Assembly: GCF_016775475.1 (NCBI RefSeq)
Contig: NZ_JAEUXJ010000015.1
Location: 78,763-111,747, forward strand
Direction: 5' to 3'
Length of the DNA: 32,985 nt
Source: Belnapia mucosa
GTDB lineage: Bacteria; Pseudomonadota; Alphaproteobacteria; Acetobacterales; Acetobacteraceae
The notes below the pieces were generated by a model. That model saw only the letters and a list, made by a program, of their open reading frames with translations, was not told where the DNA came from and ran no database searches. This document shows, one piece after another, positions 20,673 through 30,734 of this stretch; position 1 is the stretch's first letter; each line of letters opens with the position of its first letter. A program made the translations under genes and the position numbers.

Positions 20673-22097
20673 ATGCCTGAAAGACTAATTGATACGGGGG
20701 CGAGCAGGTCCTGCTCCCACGGGCACGCTCTGGCGTTACAGGACCGGACGTTGCAGGAGGCAGCGGCCCTGCATGCCGCCGGCTCCTTCGCTGCGGCGGA
20801 GGGCATCCTGCGCCCCGCGCTGGCTGTTCGGCCGGGGGATGGCTTCCTGTGGAATGCGCTCGGCGTCATGGCGGCAGAGCAGGGCCGGCCAGCCGAGGCG
20901 GTGCGCTGCTACCGGCGGGCACTCGCGCTGGGGGCCGGCACAGCCGGGCTCTGGACTAATCTCGGCAATGCGCTGACCAAGCTGCGCCAGCACGCCACCG
21001 CCCTCGCCTGCCAGGAGGAGGCGGTGCGACTGGCCCCCGAGGAGGGCGCCTTCCGCTACAATCTCGGCATCACCCTGGCCGAAGCGGACCGCCATGCGGA
21101 GGCGGTCACCGCCTTCGATGCCGCGCTGCGGCTGAGTCCGGCGCATCCCATGGCCCGCTGGGACCGTGGGCGAAGCCTGCTGCATCTCAGCAACCTGCCG
21201 CGCGGCTTCGCCGATTACGAGGTCCGGCTGGAGAACGGGCTGGTGCCACCGCGGCCGCTGCCAGGGGCGCGCTGGGATGGCCGCCCCTTCCCTGGCAAGC
21301 GCTTGCTGCTGCTGGCTGAACAGGGCTTCGGCGATACGCTCTGGGCCAGCCGGACCTTGCCCCGGCTGCGCGCCCTGGGGGGCGAGGTGGTGCTGGAATG
21401 CCAGGAGGCGCTGATCCCCCTGCTCGCCCCTATGGGATGGGTCGACCGCATCATCCCGGCCGGGGCGCCGCTGCCCGAGGCCGATTGGCACGCCCATCTG
21501 TGCAGCCTGCCTGGCCTCTTCGCGCCGCGGCTGGAGATGCTCTCGGGCGAGCCCTGGCTGCGGGCGCCGGAGGCGCGACTGCCGGCCATGCGGCAGCGGC
21601 TGAACGGGGCCGAGGCGAGCACGCTGCGCGTCGGCATCGTCTGGTCGGGCAGCACCGCCTTCCCCCGCAATGCCGAACGGGCGCTGACGCTGGAGCGCTT
21701 CCTGATGGCCTTCGACCTGCCCGGCGTGCAGCTCTTCAGCCTGCAGAAGGGCCCGCCGGAGGCGGAGCTGCGGGCGGCAGGCGCGCATCGCATCATCGAC
21801 CTGGCGCCGCATCTGCGCGACTTCGCCGATACGGCGGCGGCGGTGGCGGAGCTCGATCTGGTCATTATGACGGATAGTGCGGTTGCGCATCTGGCCGGGG
21901 CGCTGGGCTGCCCGGTCTGGCTGCTGCTGTCGCGGCCCGCGCATTGGCTCTGGATGCAGGAGAGGGCGGATTCGCCCTGGTACCGCTCGATGCGGCTGTT
22001 CCGGCCGCGGGCGGAAGGCGATTGGAACCATGTGCTGGATGGGGCCGCGGCAGCGCTGATGCGGCTGGTCCGGCAGGGCGGCAAGGCAGGGAATTGA
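20673..22097 (+). CDS. TPR-repeat glycosyltransferase, GT9 (heptosyltransferase)-like
   Basis: A 474-residue protein without signal peptide. Residues about 25-160 contain roughly four tetratricopeptide repeats (for example FLWNALGVMAAEQGRPAEAV and GLWTNLGNALTKLRQHATAL). The linker FADYEVRLE (179-187) is typical of TPR-glycosyltransferase fusions. The C-terminal half resembles ADP-heptosyltransferase-type GT-B enzymes: AEQGFGDTLWASR near 214, GIVWSGSTAFPRN in the nucleotide-sugar domain, and MTDSAVAHLAGALG from 399. Such proteins are often encoded beside large surface proteins and may glycosylate them or make polysaccharide; the acceptor here is unknown. The Shine-Dalgarno GAGG lies only three bases before the ATG. 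It is followed after two bases by the ELW-repeat gene, so the two are surely co-transcribed. Confidence 0.88.
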   Translation: MPERLIDTGASRSCSHGHALALQDRTLQEAAALHAAGSFAAAEGILRPALAVRPGDGFLWNALGVMAAEQGRPAEAVRCYRRALALGAGTAGLWTNLGNALTKLRQHATALACQEEAVRLAPEEGAFRYNLGITLAEADRHAEAVTAFDAALRLSPAHPMARWDRGRSLLHLSNLPRGFADYEVRLENGLVPPRPLPGARWDGRPFPGKRLLLLAEQGFGDTLWASRTLPRLRALGGEVVLECQEALIPLLAPMGWVDRIIPAGAPLPEADWHAHLCSLPGLFAPRLEMLSGEPWLRAPEARLPAMRQRLNGAEASTLRVGIVWSGSTAFPRNAERALTLERFLMAFDLPGVQLFSLQKGPPEAELRAAGAHRIIDLAPHLRDFADTAAAVAELDLVIMTDSAVAHLAGALGCPVWLLLSRPAHWLWMQERADSPWYRSMRLFRPRAEGDWNHVLDGAAAALMRLVRQGGKAGN

Positions 22098-22099
22098 CC

Positions 22100-24043
22100 A
22101 TGGCGGGCAAGCGCATCCTCTTCGCGCGGACGACTGGCCTCGGGACGGAGTTGTGGATCACCGATGGCACCACGACCGGCACCTATCTGGTGCGGGACAT
22201 CCAGCCGGGATCCGGCAGCGCCTCTCCGGGCGGCCTCGCCGGTTTCAATGGCGGGGTGGTCTTTGCCGCCGATGATGGGGTGCATGGGGTCGAGCCCTGG
22301 ATCAGCGACGGCACCGCGGCGGGGACAGTGCTGCTGGCTGATCTCGCCGCCTCGGGTGGCTCCGCGCCTGGCGGCTTCGCGGCCTCGGGCAGCCGGGTGG
22401 TCTTCGCCGCGACCACCGCCGCGGCAGGGACGGAGACCTGGATCAGCGATGGCACGGCTTCGGGGACCGTGCTGCTGAAGGATATCATGGCCGGGGCCGG
22501 CGGCTCCGCGCCCGGGCAGTTCACTGCCCTGCCCAATGGTGGCTGGGTCTTCACCGCGCGCACCGTGGCGGCGGGCGAGGAGCTCTGGGTCACCGACGGG
22601 AAAGCTGCCGGCACCAAGCTGCTGGTGGATATCGCTCCGGGACCGCTCGATTCCGAGATCTCCGCTCCGACCAGCTTTGCGGGCGGTGTGATCTTCCAGG
22701 CGGATGACGGGCTGCACGGGGCGGAGCCTTGGGTGACGGACGGCACCGCGGCGGGAACGCATCTCCTCGTGGATCTGGCGCCGGTGGGCGGCAGCGGCGC
22801 CACCGGCTTCACCCTGCTCGGCAACAAGGTGCTGTTCTGGGCCGATAACGGCACCGGGGCGGAGCCCTACATCACCGACGGCACGGCAGGCGGCACCAGG
22901 CTGCTGAAATCCATTTTCCCGAATTTCGGCTCGGTAGACATCGTCTTCCAGACGCCGGCGGTGGTGGTGCTCGGCGGCAAGGCCTTCTTCCAGGCGGATG
23001 ACGGGAAAAATGGGCCGGAACTCTGGGTCACGGATGGCACCAGCGCCGGAACCGTCATGCTCACCGATATCAACAAGGGGATGGATGGCAGCGATCCGGT
23101 GCCGCTCGGCGTGGTCAATGGCTGGGTGCTCTTCTCCGCCGATGACGGGACCAGCAAGAGCACCGAACTCTGGGCGACGGATGGCACCGCCGCCGGGACG
23201 CATCTGCTGAAGGACATCAATCCGTTCGGTGCGTCCTACCCCTCAGACATGGTGGTGGCCGATGGCTTCGCCCTGTTCCGGGCGATCGATTCCGATCATG
23301 GCGATTCGATCTGGGTGACGGACGGCACCGCCGCCGGGACCTGGCTGCTCCAGGCCGGCACCGCCGGCTGGCTGGATGCCTCGGGCCATATCAATGCCGT
23401 GGGGCTGGATGCGCTGATCGGCACGCCGGACAATGACCGGCTCCAGGGTGCCGGGCTGCTGCGCGGCAGCGGCGGGGACGACCTGCTGATCGGCAGCAAG
23501 GGCACGGATACGCTGGATGGCGGGACCGGGGTGGATGTGATGGTCGGCGGCGCGGGCAATGATGTCTACCGGGCGGACACCAGCGCGGATCGGGTGCTGG
23601 AGGCGCCGGGCAACGGCACCGACACCGTCATGGCCGGCATCCCGGGCGGCGGTTTCGCCCTTCCCGAGAATGTCGAGGCGCTGGTGCTGCTCGGCCCCAC
23701 CCTCTTCGGCCGCGGCAATGCCGGCGACAACAGCCTGATCGGCAGCACTTCCGCCAACTGGCTCCTCGGCGGAGCCGGTGCGGATACGCTGGATGGTGGC
23801 GGCGGCAACGATACGCTCTTCGGCGGCGAGGGCGCCGACCTGTTCCTGATCGGCCATGGCGCCAGCCTGATCGGCGACTTCACCCTTGGAGTCGACCATA
23901 TCCGCCTCACCGGCTCTACCAGCCTCGGCACCATCACCGAACGCGCCGGCAGCGCCGTCATCGATCTCGGCAATGGCGACAGCCTTACCCTGGTCCATGT
24001 CGCCAAGGCGGCCCTGGGCGCCGGGGATATCCTACTCGGCTAG
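22100..24043 (+). CDS. ELW-TDGT repeat protein with RTX calcium-binding repeats, probable type I secretion substrate
   Basis: The ATG at 22100 has AGGCAGGGAA before it and follows the glycosyltransferase stop by two bases; the longer in-frame start at 21944 lies inside that gene and is rejected. The 647-residue product has no Sec signal. Residues about 17-425 hold nine units of the form ELWxTDGTxAGTxLLxDI spaced about 45-50 residues apart, a pattern suggestive of a beta-propeller. Residues about 430-610 hold two clusters of RTX repeats (GSGGDDLLIGSKGTDTLDGG and GGAGADTLDGGGGNDTLFGG). The last 50 residues (LGVDHIRLTG, LGNGDSLTLVHV, LGAGDILLG) resemble the uncleaved C-terminal secretion region of type I substrates. 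Unlike the giant protein, it keeps Asp in the RTX motif. No dedicated ABC exporter is present in the window. It is likely extracellular and calcium-binding; its activity is unknown. It overlaps the convergent flavoprotein gene by 12 bases at the 3' end. Confidence 0.87.
   Translation: MAGKRILFARTTGLGTELWITDGTTTGTYLVRDIQPGSGSASPGGLAGFNGGVVFAADDGVHGVEPWISDGTAAGTVLLADLAASGGSAPGGFAASGSRVVFAATTAAAGTETWISDGTASGTVLLKDIMAGAGGSAPGQFTALPNGGWVFTARTVAAGEELWVTDGKAAGTKLLVDIAPGPLDSEISAPTSFAGGVIFQADDGLHGAEPWVTDGTAAGTHLLVDLAPVGGSGATGFTLLGNKVLFWADNGTGAEPYITDGTAGGTRLLKSIFPNFGSVDIVFQTPAVVVLGGKAFFQADDGKNGPELWVTDGTSAGTVMLTDINKGMDGSDPVPLGVVNGWVLFSADDGTSKSTELWATDGTAAGTHLLKDINPFGASYPSDMVVADGFALFRAIDSDHGDSIWVTDGTAAGTWLLQAGTAGWLDASGHINAVGLDALIGTPDNDRLQGAGLLRGSGGDDLLIGSKGTDTLDGGTGVDVMVGGAGNDVYRADTSADRVLEAPGNGTDTVMAGIPGGGFALPENVEALVLLGPTLFGRGNAGDNSLIGSTSANWLLGGAGADTLDGGGGNDTLFGGEGADLFLIGHGASLIGDFTLGVDHIRLTGSTSLGTITERAGSAVIDLGNGDSLTLVHVAKAALGAGDILLG
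22148..23370 (+). repeat. Nine ELW-TDGT repeats
   Basis: The copies read ELWITDGT, EPWISDGT, ETWISDGT, ELWVTDGK, EPWVTDGT, EPYITDGT, ELWVTDGT, ELWATDGT and SIWVTDGT. Each is usually followed by xAGTxLLxDI and preceded by VFxADDGxxG. The sixth (Tyr for Trp) and ninth are the most diverged. Confidence 0.9.
23420..23870 (+). repeat. RTX (hemolysin-type) calcium-binding repeats
   Basis: Two blocks of GGxGxDxUx units lie in the ELW-repeat protein, separated by a spacer that reads NGTDTVMAGIPGG and LPENVEALVLLG, the usual RTX linker. Asp is retained at the ligand positions, so calcium binding is likely. Confidence 0.85.
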
Positions 24044-25219
24044 CCAGTCCAGCAGCCCGCGCGCCGCAGCGGCGCCAGTGCTGAAGCAGGCCTGGAGGAG
24101 GTAGCCGCCGGTCGGCGCCTCCCAATCCAGCATCTCGCCGGCGAGGAAGACTCCCGGCCGGGCGCGCAGCATGAAACGCCCATCCACCTCCTCCCAGCGG
24201 ACCCCGCCGGCCGAGGAGATGGCACGCTCGATCCCGGCCGGCGCGGTGAGGCGCAGCGGCAGCGCCTTCACCAGGCGGGAGAGCGGATCGGTGGCGCCGG
24301 CATGCAGCGCCTCCTGCACCAGCCCGATCGCGACGGGGGCGAGACCCGCGCGGCGGAGATGGTTCGCCAGGGACTGGCCGCCCCGCGGCCCGTCCAGTCG
24401 GGCGGCCAGCGCCGCCGCCGCCTCATCCGGGCGGAGGTCGAGGCGGAGGGTGGCCGTGCCCTCGGCCGCGATCGCCTCCCGCAGCGGGGCCGAGAGGGCA
24501 TAGACGGCACCACCTTCCAGCCCGCTGGCCGTCACCACCGCCTCCCCCCGCACGCGCTGGCCGCCGAATTCCAGCGCGATGCGCTTCAGCGGCTGGCCTT
24601 CGAAGCGACGGCGGAAGTGGTCCGACCAGGGCAGCAGGAAGCCGCAATTGGCCGGGCGCAGCGGCGCCACGCCGGGCAGCAGCCCGACCCAGGCGCCATC
24701 CGAACCCAGCCGCGGCCAAGAGGCACCACCCAGCGCCAGCAGCGTCGCGGCGGGGCAGAAGGTGACCTCCCCCTCCGGTGCGGCGAAGCGCAAGGCGCCG
24801 GCCGCGTCCCAGCCCAGCCAGCGATGCCGGGTGCGGAGCGTGACCCCCTGCCCCGCCAGCCGTGCCAGCCAGGCGCGCAGCAGGGGCGAAGCCTTGAGGG
24901 CACGCGGGAAGACGCGTCCGCTGCTGCCGGTGAAGACCGGCTGGCCGAGCGCCTCGGCCCATTCCATCAGGGCAGCGGGCGGAAAGGCGCGGATGGCCGG
25001 CTCCAGCCGCACCCGCGCCGGGCCGTAGCGGTCGAGGAATGCCTCCAGCGGCTCGGAATGGGTCAGGTTCAGCCCGCCTCGGCCGGCGATCAGCAGTTTG
25101 CGGCCCGGGCTCGGCATGCGGTCGAAGACGGTGACCGCGGCGCCGGCCGCGGCCAGGACCTCGGCCACCATCAGCCCCGCGGGGCCGGCGCCGATGATGG
25201 CGACTGGGGTGGGAATCAT
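24032..25219 (-). CDS. FAD-dependent oxidoreductase, BaiN/HI0933-like (TIGR03862 type)
   Basis: A 395-residue flavoprotein from the ATG at 25219. The frame continues upstream to 25384, but the extra residues are arginine-rich and unlike the family, and MIPTPVAIIGAG is the normal N-terminus. The FAD Rossmann motif GAGPAG is at 10-15, followed by the family signature GRKLLIAGRGGLNLTHSE. The C-terminal second nucleotide-contact region reads ISSAGGVRWEEVD and LAGEMLDWEAPTGGYLLQACFSTG. Members are annotated as NAD(P)/FAD-dependent oxidoreductases or aminoacetone-oxidase-like proteins with uncertain substrates. It is convergent with the ELW-repeat gene and has no obvious link to the secretion genes. 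Confidence 0.9.
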   Translation of the reverse strand: MIPTPVAIIGAGPAGLMVAEVLAAAGAAVTVFDRMPSPGRKLLIAGRGGLNLTHSEPLEAFLDRYGPARVRLEPAIRAFPPAALMEWAEALGQPVFTGSSGRVFPRALKASPLLRAWLARLAGQGVTLRTRHRWLGWDAAGALRFAAPEGEVTFCPAATLLALGGASWPRLGSDGAWVGLLPGVAPLRPANCGFLLPWSDHFRRRFEGQPLKRIALEFGGQRVRGEAVVTASGLEGGAVYALSAPLREAIAAEGTATLRLDLRPDEAAAALAARLDGPRGGQSLANHLRRAGLAPVAIGLVQEALHAGATDPLSRLVKALPLRLTAPAGIERAISSAGGVRWEEVDGRFMLRARPGVFLAGEMLDWEAPTGGYLLQACFSTGAAAARGLLDWLAE

Positions 25220-25302
25220 GGCGGCTTGTAACGCTGGGCGGGTGGGCGGTGAACCCGGGGCGGGCAAGGCCGTTAGAGGGCGAACCGAAATGGAGAGTTC
25301 CG

Positions 25303-25674
25303 ATGGCCGATGGTTTCCTGTCCAGCCTCCGCTCCCGCGTCGATGACGTGCGCGACGATGCCGAGCGCTATGGCCGCCGTGCATCGAGCAACCTGCGCGA
25401 TGCCGGCAGCACGCTGCGCGACCGGGGCGACGACGCCCGGGGCGAGCTGTCGCGGCTCTGGGGCCAGCTCGAGGACCTCGTGGAGCGGCGCCTGGCCCCG
25501 GCAGCGAATGACGCGGCCCGTTACGCCACCAGCTATGCCCGGGACGGGCGCGAGGCGGCCTATGACGTGGCCGATCAGATCCGGGAAGTGACGCGGTCCC
25601 GGCCGCTGTTGGCGATCGGCATCGCCGTGGCGGCCACCTGGGTCATCAGCAGCATGCTGAGCAGCCGCCGCTGA
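25303..25674 (+). CDS. ElaB/YqjD/DUF883-like membrane-anchored protein
   Basis: A 123-residue protein starting at the ATG with GGAGAG six bases upstream. Most of it is a charged amphipathic helix rich in R, D, A and E (RVDDVRDDAERYGRR, LGxLEDLVERR-like segment). It ends with one membrane span (RPLLAIGIAVAATWVISSML) and a short SSRR tail, the layout of DUF883 tail-anchored proteins. Enterobacterial relatives bind ribosomes at the inner membrane in stationary phase; that role is not shown here. A longer start at 25249 adds 18 proline/arginine-rich residues and lacks a good ribosome-binding site. Confidence 0.75.
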   Translation: MADGFLSSLRSRVDDVRDDAERYGRRASSNLRDAGSTLRDRGDDARGELSRLWGQLEDLVERRLAPAANDAARYATSYARDGREAAYDVADQIREVTRSRPLLAIGIAVAATWVISSMLSSRR

Positions 25675-25680
25675 ATCCAG

Positions 25681-25708
25681 TCCAGGGCGGGGGTGACTCC
25701 GCCCTGGA
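25681..25708 (+). terminator. Stem-loop, probable terminator of the DUF883-like gene
   Basis: TCCAGGGCGG (25681-25690) pairs perfectly with CCGCCCTGGA (25699-25708) around an eight-base loop. It starts six bases after the upstream stop codon. Only three T residues follow, so it is not a canonical rho-independent terminator, though GC-rich genomes often have such reduced T-tracts. Confidence 0.6.
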
Positions 25709-25730
25709 TTTGGCCTCCCGGAAGGCCAAA
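25709..25730. other. Second stem-loop before uvrB
   Basis: TTTGGCCT (25709-25716) pairs with AGGCCAAA (25723-25730) around cccgga. It abuts the first hairpin and ends close to the uvrB Shine-Dalgarno (AAGGGGG). The A-rich 3' arm means T-rich on the other strand, so it could end minus-strand transcription, or it could be part of the uvrB leader. No alphaproteobacterial LexA box (GTTC, seven bases, GTTC) is visible in this leader. Confidence 0.45.
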
Positions 25731-25741
25731 ATAAGGGGGCG

Positions 25742-27951
<2,210 letters not shown>

Positions 27952-27955
<4 letters not shown>

Positions 27956-29082
27956 CCCACCAGGTAGCGCCGCACCGCCGGCAGGAAGCGGTGGGTCAGG
28001 CCAATCGCCTCGGCATCGATCGGGTTGTCCTGGGAGGACAGCTTGGCGATGACCAGGCGGTTGGCGCGGTCGATGAAGAGGTTCTGGCCATGGATCCCCA
28101 TGGCGAAAAGAATCCGCGGCTCCTCGTCGATCACATACCAGCCGCTGCGATACTTCATCCGCAGGCGGGAGAAGGCGCCGGCAGAGAAGTCGCCCTGCCG
28201 CCAGGCTTCATGGTCGCCGCCCGTCTCCATATCGGCGATCCAGCCGGCCGGGATGATCCCCCGCCCGCCCTCGACGACCAGTTGGCCGAGCCGGGCGAAG
28301 TCCCGCACCGTAGCGCAGACCCCGCCGGTGCAGCGCGGTGCGCCGGCCCGGTCGAGCGTGACATGGGCCGGGCTCTCGGCGCCCATGGGCCGCCAGAGCA
28401 GGCGTTCCAGCAGGGTGGCGAAGCGCTCGCCCGTCGCCCGCTCCATGACCCAGCCGAGCAGGTCGGTATTGGCCGAGACATAGCGGAAGGGCCCGCCATG
28501 CGGATGGTGCGGCACCGCGAGGCCGCGATAGAAGTCGTGCAGGTTGTCCGGCTCGGTGCCCGGCGGCACCGGGTCCCAATTGGCGGCGGCGGCATAAGCG
28601 CGCTGCGCCGCATCGTCCAGCGCCACGCCGCAGCGCATGTCGAGCAGATGGCGGAGCGTCGCCCCTCGATAGGCGGTGCCGGCCAGCTCCGGCAGCACAT
28701 CGGTGACGAGGCCGTCGATGGCCAGCCGCCCGGCACCGGCCAGGATGCCGGCGACCAGGCCGGTGACCGACTTCGTGGCTGACATCAGGATATGCGGCCG
28801 GTCCGGCGCTGCCTCCTCCGCGTAATGCTCCAGCACCACCTGGCCATCCTGCAGGATGAGGATGGCATCCGTCGCCGTCGCCGCCAGGAACTCGGCCAGG
28901 CTCAGCTTGCGGCCGCGGAGCGCGGGCACCACGAAATCCTCGAAGGATACCGGGCAGGCCGGCAGCGGCGCCGGCGTTCCGGGGGCGGCCGTCGCGGTCG
29001 GCAGGATCTCCGGCACATGGTTGAAGGCCCAGCGATTCTGCGGGGCACGGCGCCAGCGGGCGGGGATGTCGGCGGGGGGCAT
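27952..29082 (-). CDS. Serine hydrolase, beta-lactamase/6-aminohexanoate-dimer-hydrolase (NylB)-like
   Basis: A 376-residue enzyme from the ATG at 29082. The active-site SxxK motif is SATK (101-104), with S101 the nucleophile and K104 the base. The second motif is FRYVSANTDLLG (199-210), with Y201 the likely catalytic tyrosine, and GIHGQN (329-334) lies where the third motif is expected. No signal peptide is apparent from this start, as in NylB-type cytoplasmic hydrolases. The frame continues to a GTG at 29160, which would add 26 residues unlike the family start. The natural substrate cannot be told from sequence: esters, amides and peptides are all possible. It is convergent with uvrB, sharing CTAG, and divergent from the SRPBCC gene with 98 bases between them. 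Confidence 0.87.
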
Positions 29083-29180
29083 GGGCCGCTGCTTCGCATC
29101 CCCGGCGGGGAGCGGCAAGCCGGCCGGGAACAGGGCAGCCCCGCACGGCGTTCCTGCCACAGCAATCGGAGGAGGCAGGA

Positions 29181-29693
29181 ATGGGCGAGTTCACCGGCAG
29201 GATCAGAATCGACCGGCCCGCGGCGGAGGTCTTCGCCTTCCTCTCAGACCCCACGGCCATGCCGCGCTACCTTCAGACCGTCAACCGCGTGGAGCAGCGC
29301 GGTCCCGGCCGCATCGCCATGGAGGGCGAGGCGCACGGCCATGCCTATCACGACGAGGGCTGGATCAAGCTGGAGCCGGAGGCGCGGCGGATGCGCTGGG
29401 GCTCCGACCGGATGAAGGATTATGGCGGGGAGATGGAGGTGCAGGAGGCCGATGGCGGCGCCGAGGTCTCGATCCGGCTCAGCATCACGCCGGACCCCGC
29501 TGTCGCCAAGCAGATGGAACAAGAATCAGGCGCGGTGGACCATGCCATGCGGCTGGCCATGGAACGCACCCTCGGCGCCATCAAGGCGGCCTGCGAGGGT
29601 GTCGATGCCGCGCCGGATGCGCCGCGCAGCGCCGATGACCTGCCGGACAGCCGGCCCTTCGGCAGCAGCGCGACGCTGAACCCGGATATCTGA
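29181..29693 (+). CDS. SRPBCC-family (START/Bet v1-like fold) protein
   Basis: A 170-residue protein beginning MGEFTGRIRIDRPAAEVFAF, the normal first strand and helix of polyketide-cyclase/SRPBCC proteins, followed by LSDPTAMPRYLQTVNRVEQ. Strands containing YHDEGWIKLEPEARRMRWGS and AEVSIRLSITPDP follow, then a long C-terminal helix (MRLAMERTLGAIKAACEG). The last 30 residues are polar and may be disordered. A strong Shine-Dalgarno (CGGAGGAGGCAGGA) fixes the start. SRPBCC proteins bind hydrophobic ligands; the ligand here is unknown. Confidence 0.85.
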   Translation: MGEFTGRIRIDRPAAEVFAFLSDPTAMPRYLQTVNRVEQRGPGRIAMEGEAHGHAYHDEGWIKLEPEARRMRWGSDRMKDYGGEMEVQEADGGAEVSIRLSITPDPAVAKQMEQESGAVDHAMRLAMERTLGAIKAACEGVDAAPDAPRSADDLPDSRPFGSSATLNPDI

Positions 29694-29708
29694 GACCCGC
29701 GGATTGCT

Positions 29709-29733
29709 GCGGCGCAAGAATGTCTTGCGCCGC
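29709..29733. promoter_or_regulatory. Perfect 11-base inverted repeat between SRPBCC gene and ABC importer
   Basis: GCGGCGCAAGA (29709-29719) and TCTTGCGCCGC (29723-29733) are exact reverse complements around ATG. No T-tract follows. The RNA hairpin would be very stable and could terminate the SRPBCC transcript; as DNA it could be a repressor operator for the importer operon, whose first ATG is 51 bases downstream. Confidence 0.6.
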
Positions 29734-29783
29734 CGGGGCGGTTCGATAGCTTCTCCCCCGACCCGAGGGAGAACCCGAACCCC

Positions 29784-30734
29784 ATGCTTCGCCGCAGCCT
29801 CCTGGCCGCCTCCGCCGCCACCCTTGCGACGCCTGCCCTCCTGCGGGCGCAGAGCTTCCCGAAGATCACCATCGGCATGTCCGGCTGGACCGGTTTCGCG
29901 CCGCTGACGCTGGCGGAGCAGGCAGGGCTGTTCAAGGCGAACGGGCTGGAGGTCGAGACCAAATTCGTCCCCCAGCGCGAGCGCAACCTGGCTCTCGTCT
30001 CCGGCGCGCTGAACTGCGTGGTGACGACGGTCGACACCATGATCCTCTGGGCGAGCGCGGCGCCGCTGGTGCAGGTCCTGGTGCTTGACCGTTCGAAGGG
30101 CGGCGACGGCGTGGCGGTGCGGCCGAGCATCGGCGGCTGGGCCGGGCTGAAGGGCAAGACCGTCGCGGTCGATGGCGCCGGCACCACGCCCTATTTCGTC
30201 CTCGCCTATATGATGCGGGAGAATGGCGTCTCCATCAAAGACGTCACCACCGCGACGCTGGCGCCGCAGCCGGCGGCGCAGGCCTTCGTCGCCGGACAGT
30301 TCGACGCCTGCTCGACCTATGAACCCTATCTCTCCCAGGTCCGCGGCATGGGCGAGGACAAGGGACGCATCCTGGCGACGACGGTGCAGCACCCCTGCGT
30401 GGTCGATACCCTCGCCTTCCAGCCGGCCTTCATCCAGGCCAACCCGGAGGCGGTGCGGCGGGTGGTGAAGAGCTGGTACGACGCGCTCGCCATGATCAAG
30501 GCGGAGCCGGACCGCAGCTTCGAGATCATGGGCAAGCGGGTGAACCAGACGGGCGAGGCCTTCAAGGCCAGCGCGCAGTATATCGAGTGGCAGAATCAGG
30601 CGATGAACAAAGCCTATGTCGCCGCCGGCCTGCCGGAATTCCAGCGCAAGGCGCTGGAAGTGCAGAAGGAAACCGGTGTCGTCCGCAGCGATGTCGATCT
30701 CTCGAAGCTGCTGGATACGCAGTTTCTCGGCTGA
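29784..30734 (+). CDS. ABC importer substrate-binding protein, NitT/TauT (SsuA-like) type
   Basis: Periplasmic binding protein of 316 residues. The N-terminus LRRSLLAASAATLATPALLRAQ is a Tat-like signal (twin Arg, hydrophobic stretch). The mature part shows the NMT1/SsuA pattern: ITIGMSGWTGFAPLTLAEQAGLFKANGLEVE, then LNCVVTTVDTM, LKGKTVAVDGAG, FVAGQFDACSTYEPYLSQV, and NPEAVRRVVKSWYDAL. Relatives bind nitrate, taurine, alkanesulfonates, pyrimidine precursors or aromatic acids; the ligand is not predictable here. The stop codon overlaps the permease start as TGATG. Confidence 0.92.
   Translation: MLRRSLLAASAATLATPALLRAQSFPKITIGMSGWTGFAPLTLAEQAGLFKANGLEVETKFVPQRERNLALVSGALNCVVTTVDTMILWASAAPLVQVLVLDRSKGGDGVAVRPSIGGWAGLKGKTVAVDGAGTTPYFVLAYMMRENGVSIKDVTTATLAPQPAAQAFVAGQFDACSTYEPYLSQVRGMGEDKGRILATTVQHPCVVDTLAFQPAFIQANPEAVRRVVKSWYDALAMIKAEPDRSFEIMGKRVNQTGEAFKASAQYIEWQNQAMNKAYVAAGLPEFQRKALEVQKETGVVRSDVDLSKLLDTQFLG

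Noticed and set aside
20468..20869. Minus-strand frame crossing the divergent promoter region
   Set aside because: Overlaps the glycosyltransferase start and the giant gene start, has no ribosome-binding site and no family resemblance.
25675..25741. SOS (LexA) box before uvrB
   Set aside because: No GTTC-seven-GTTC direct repeat is present in the leader.
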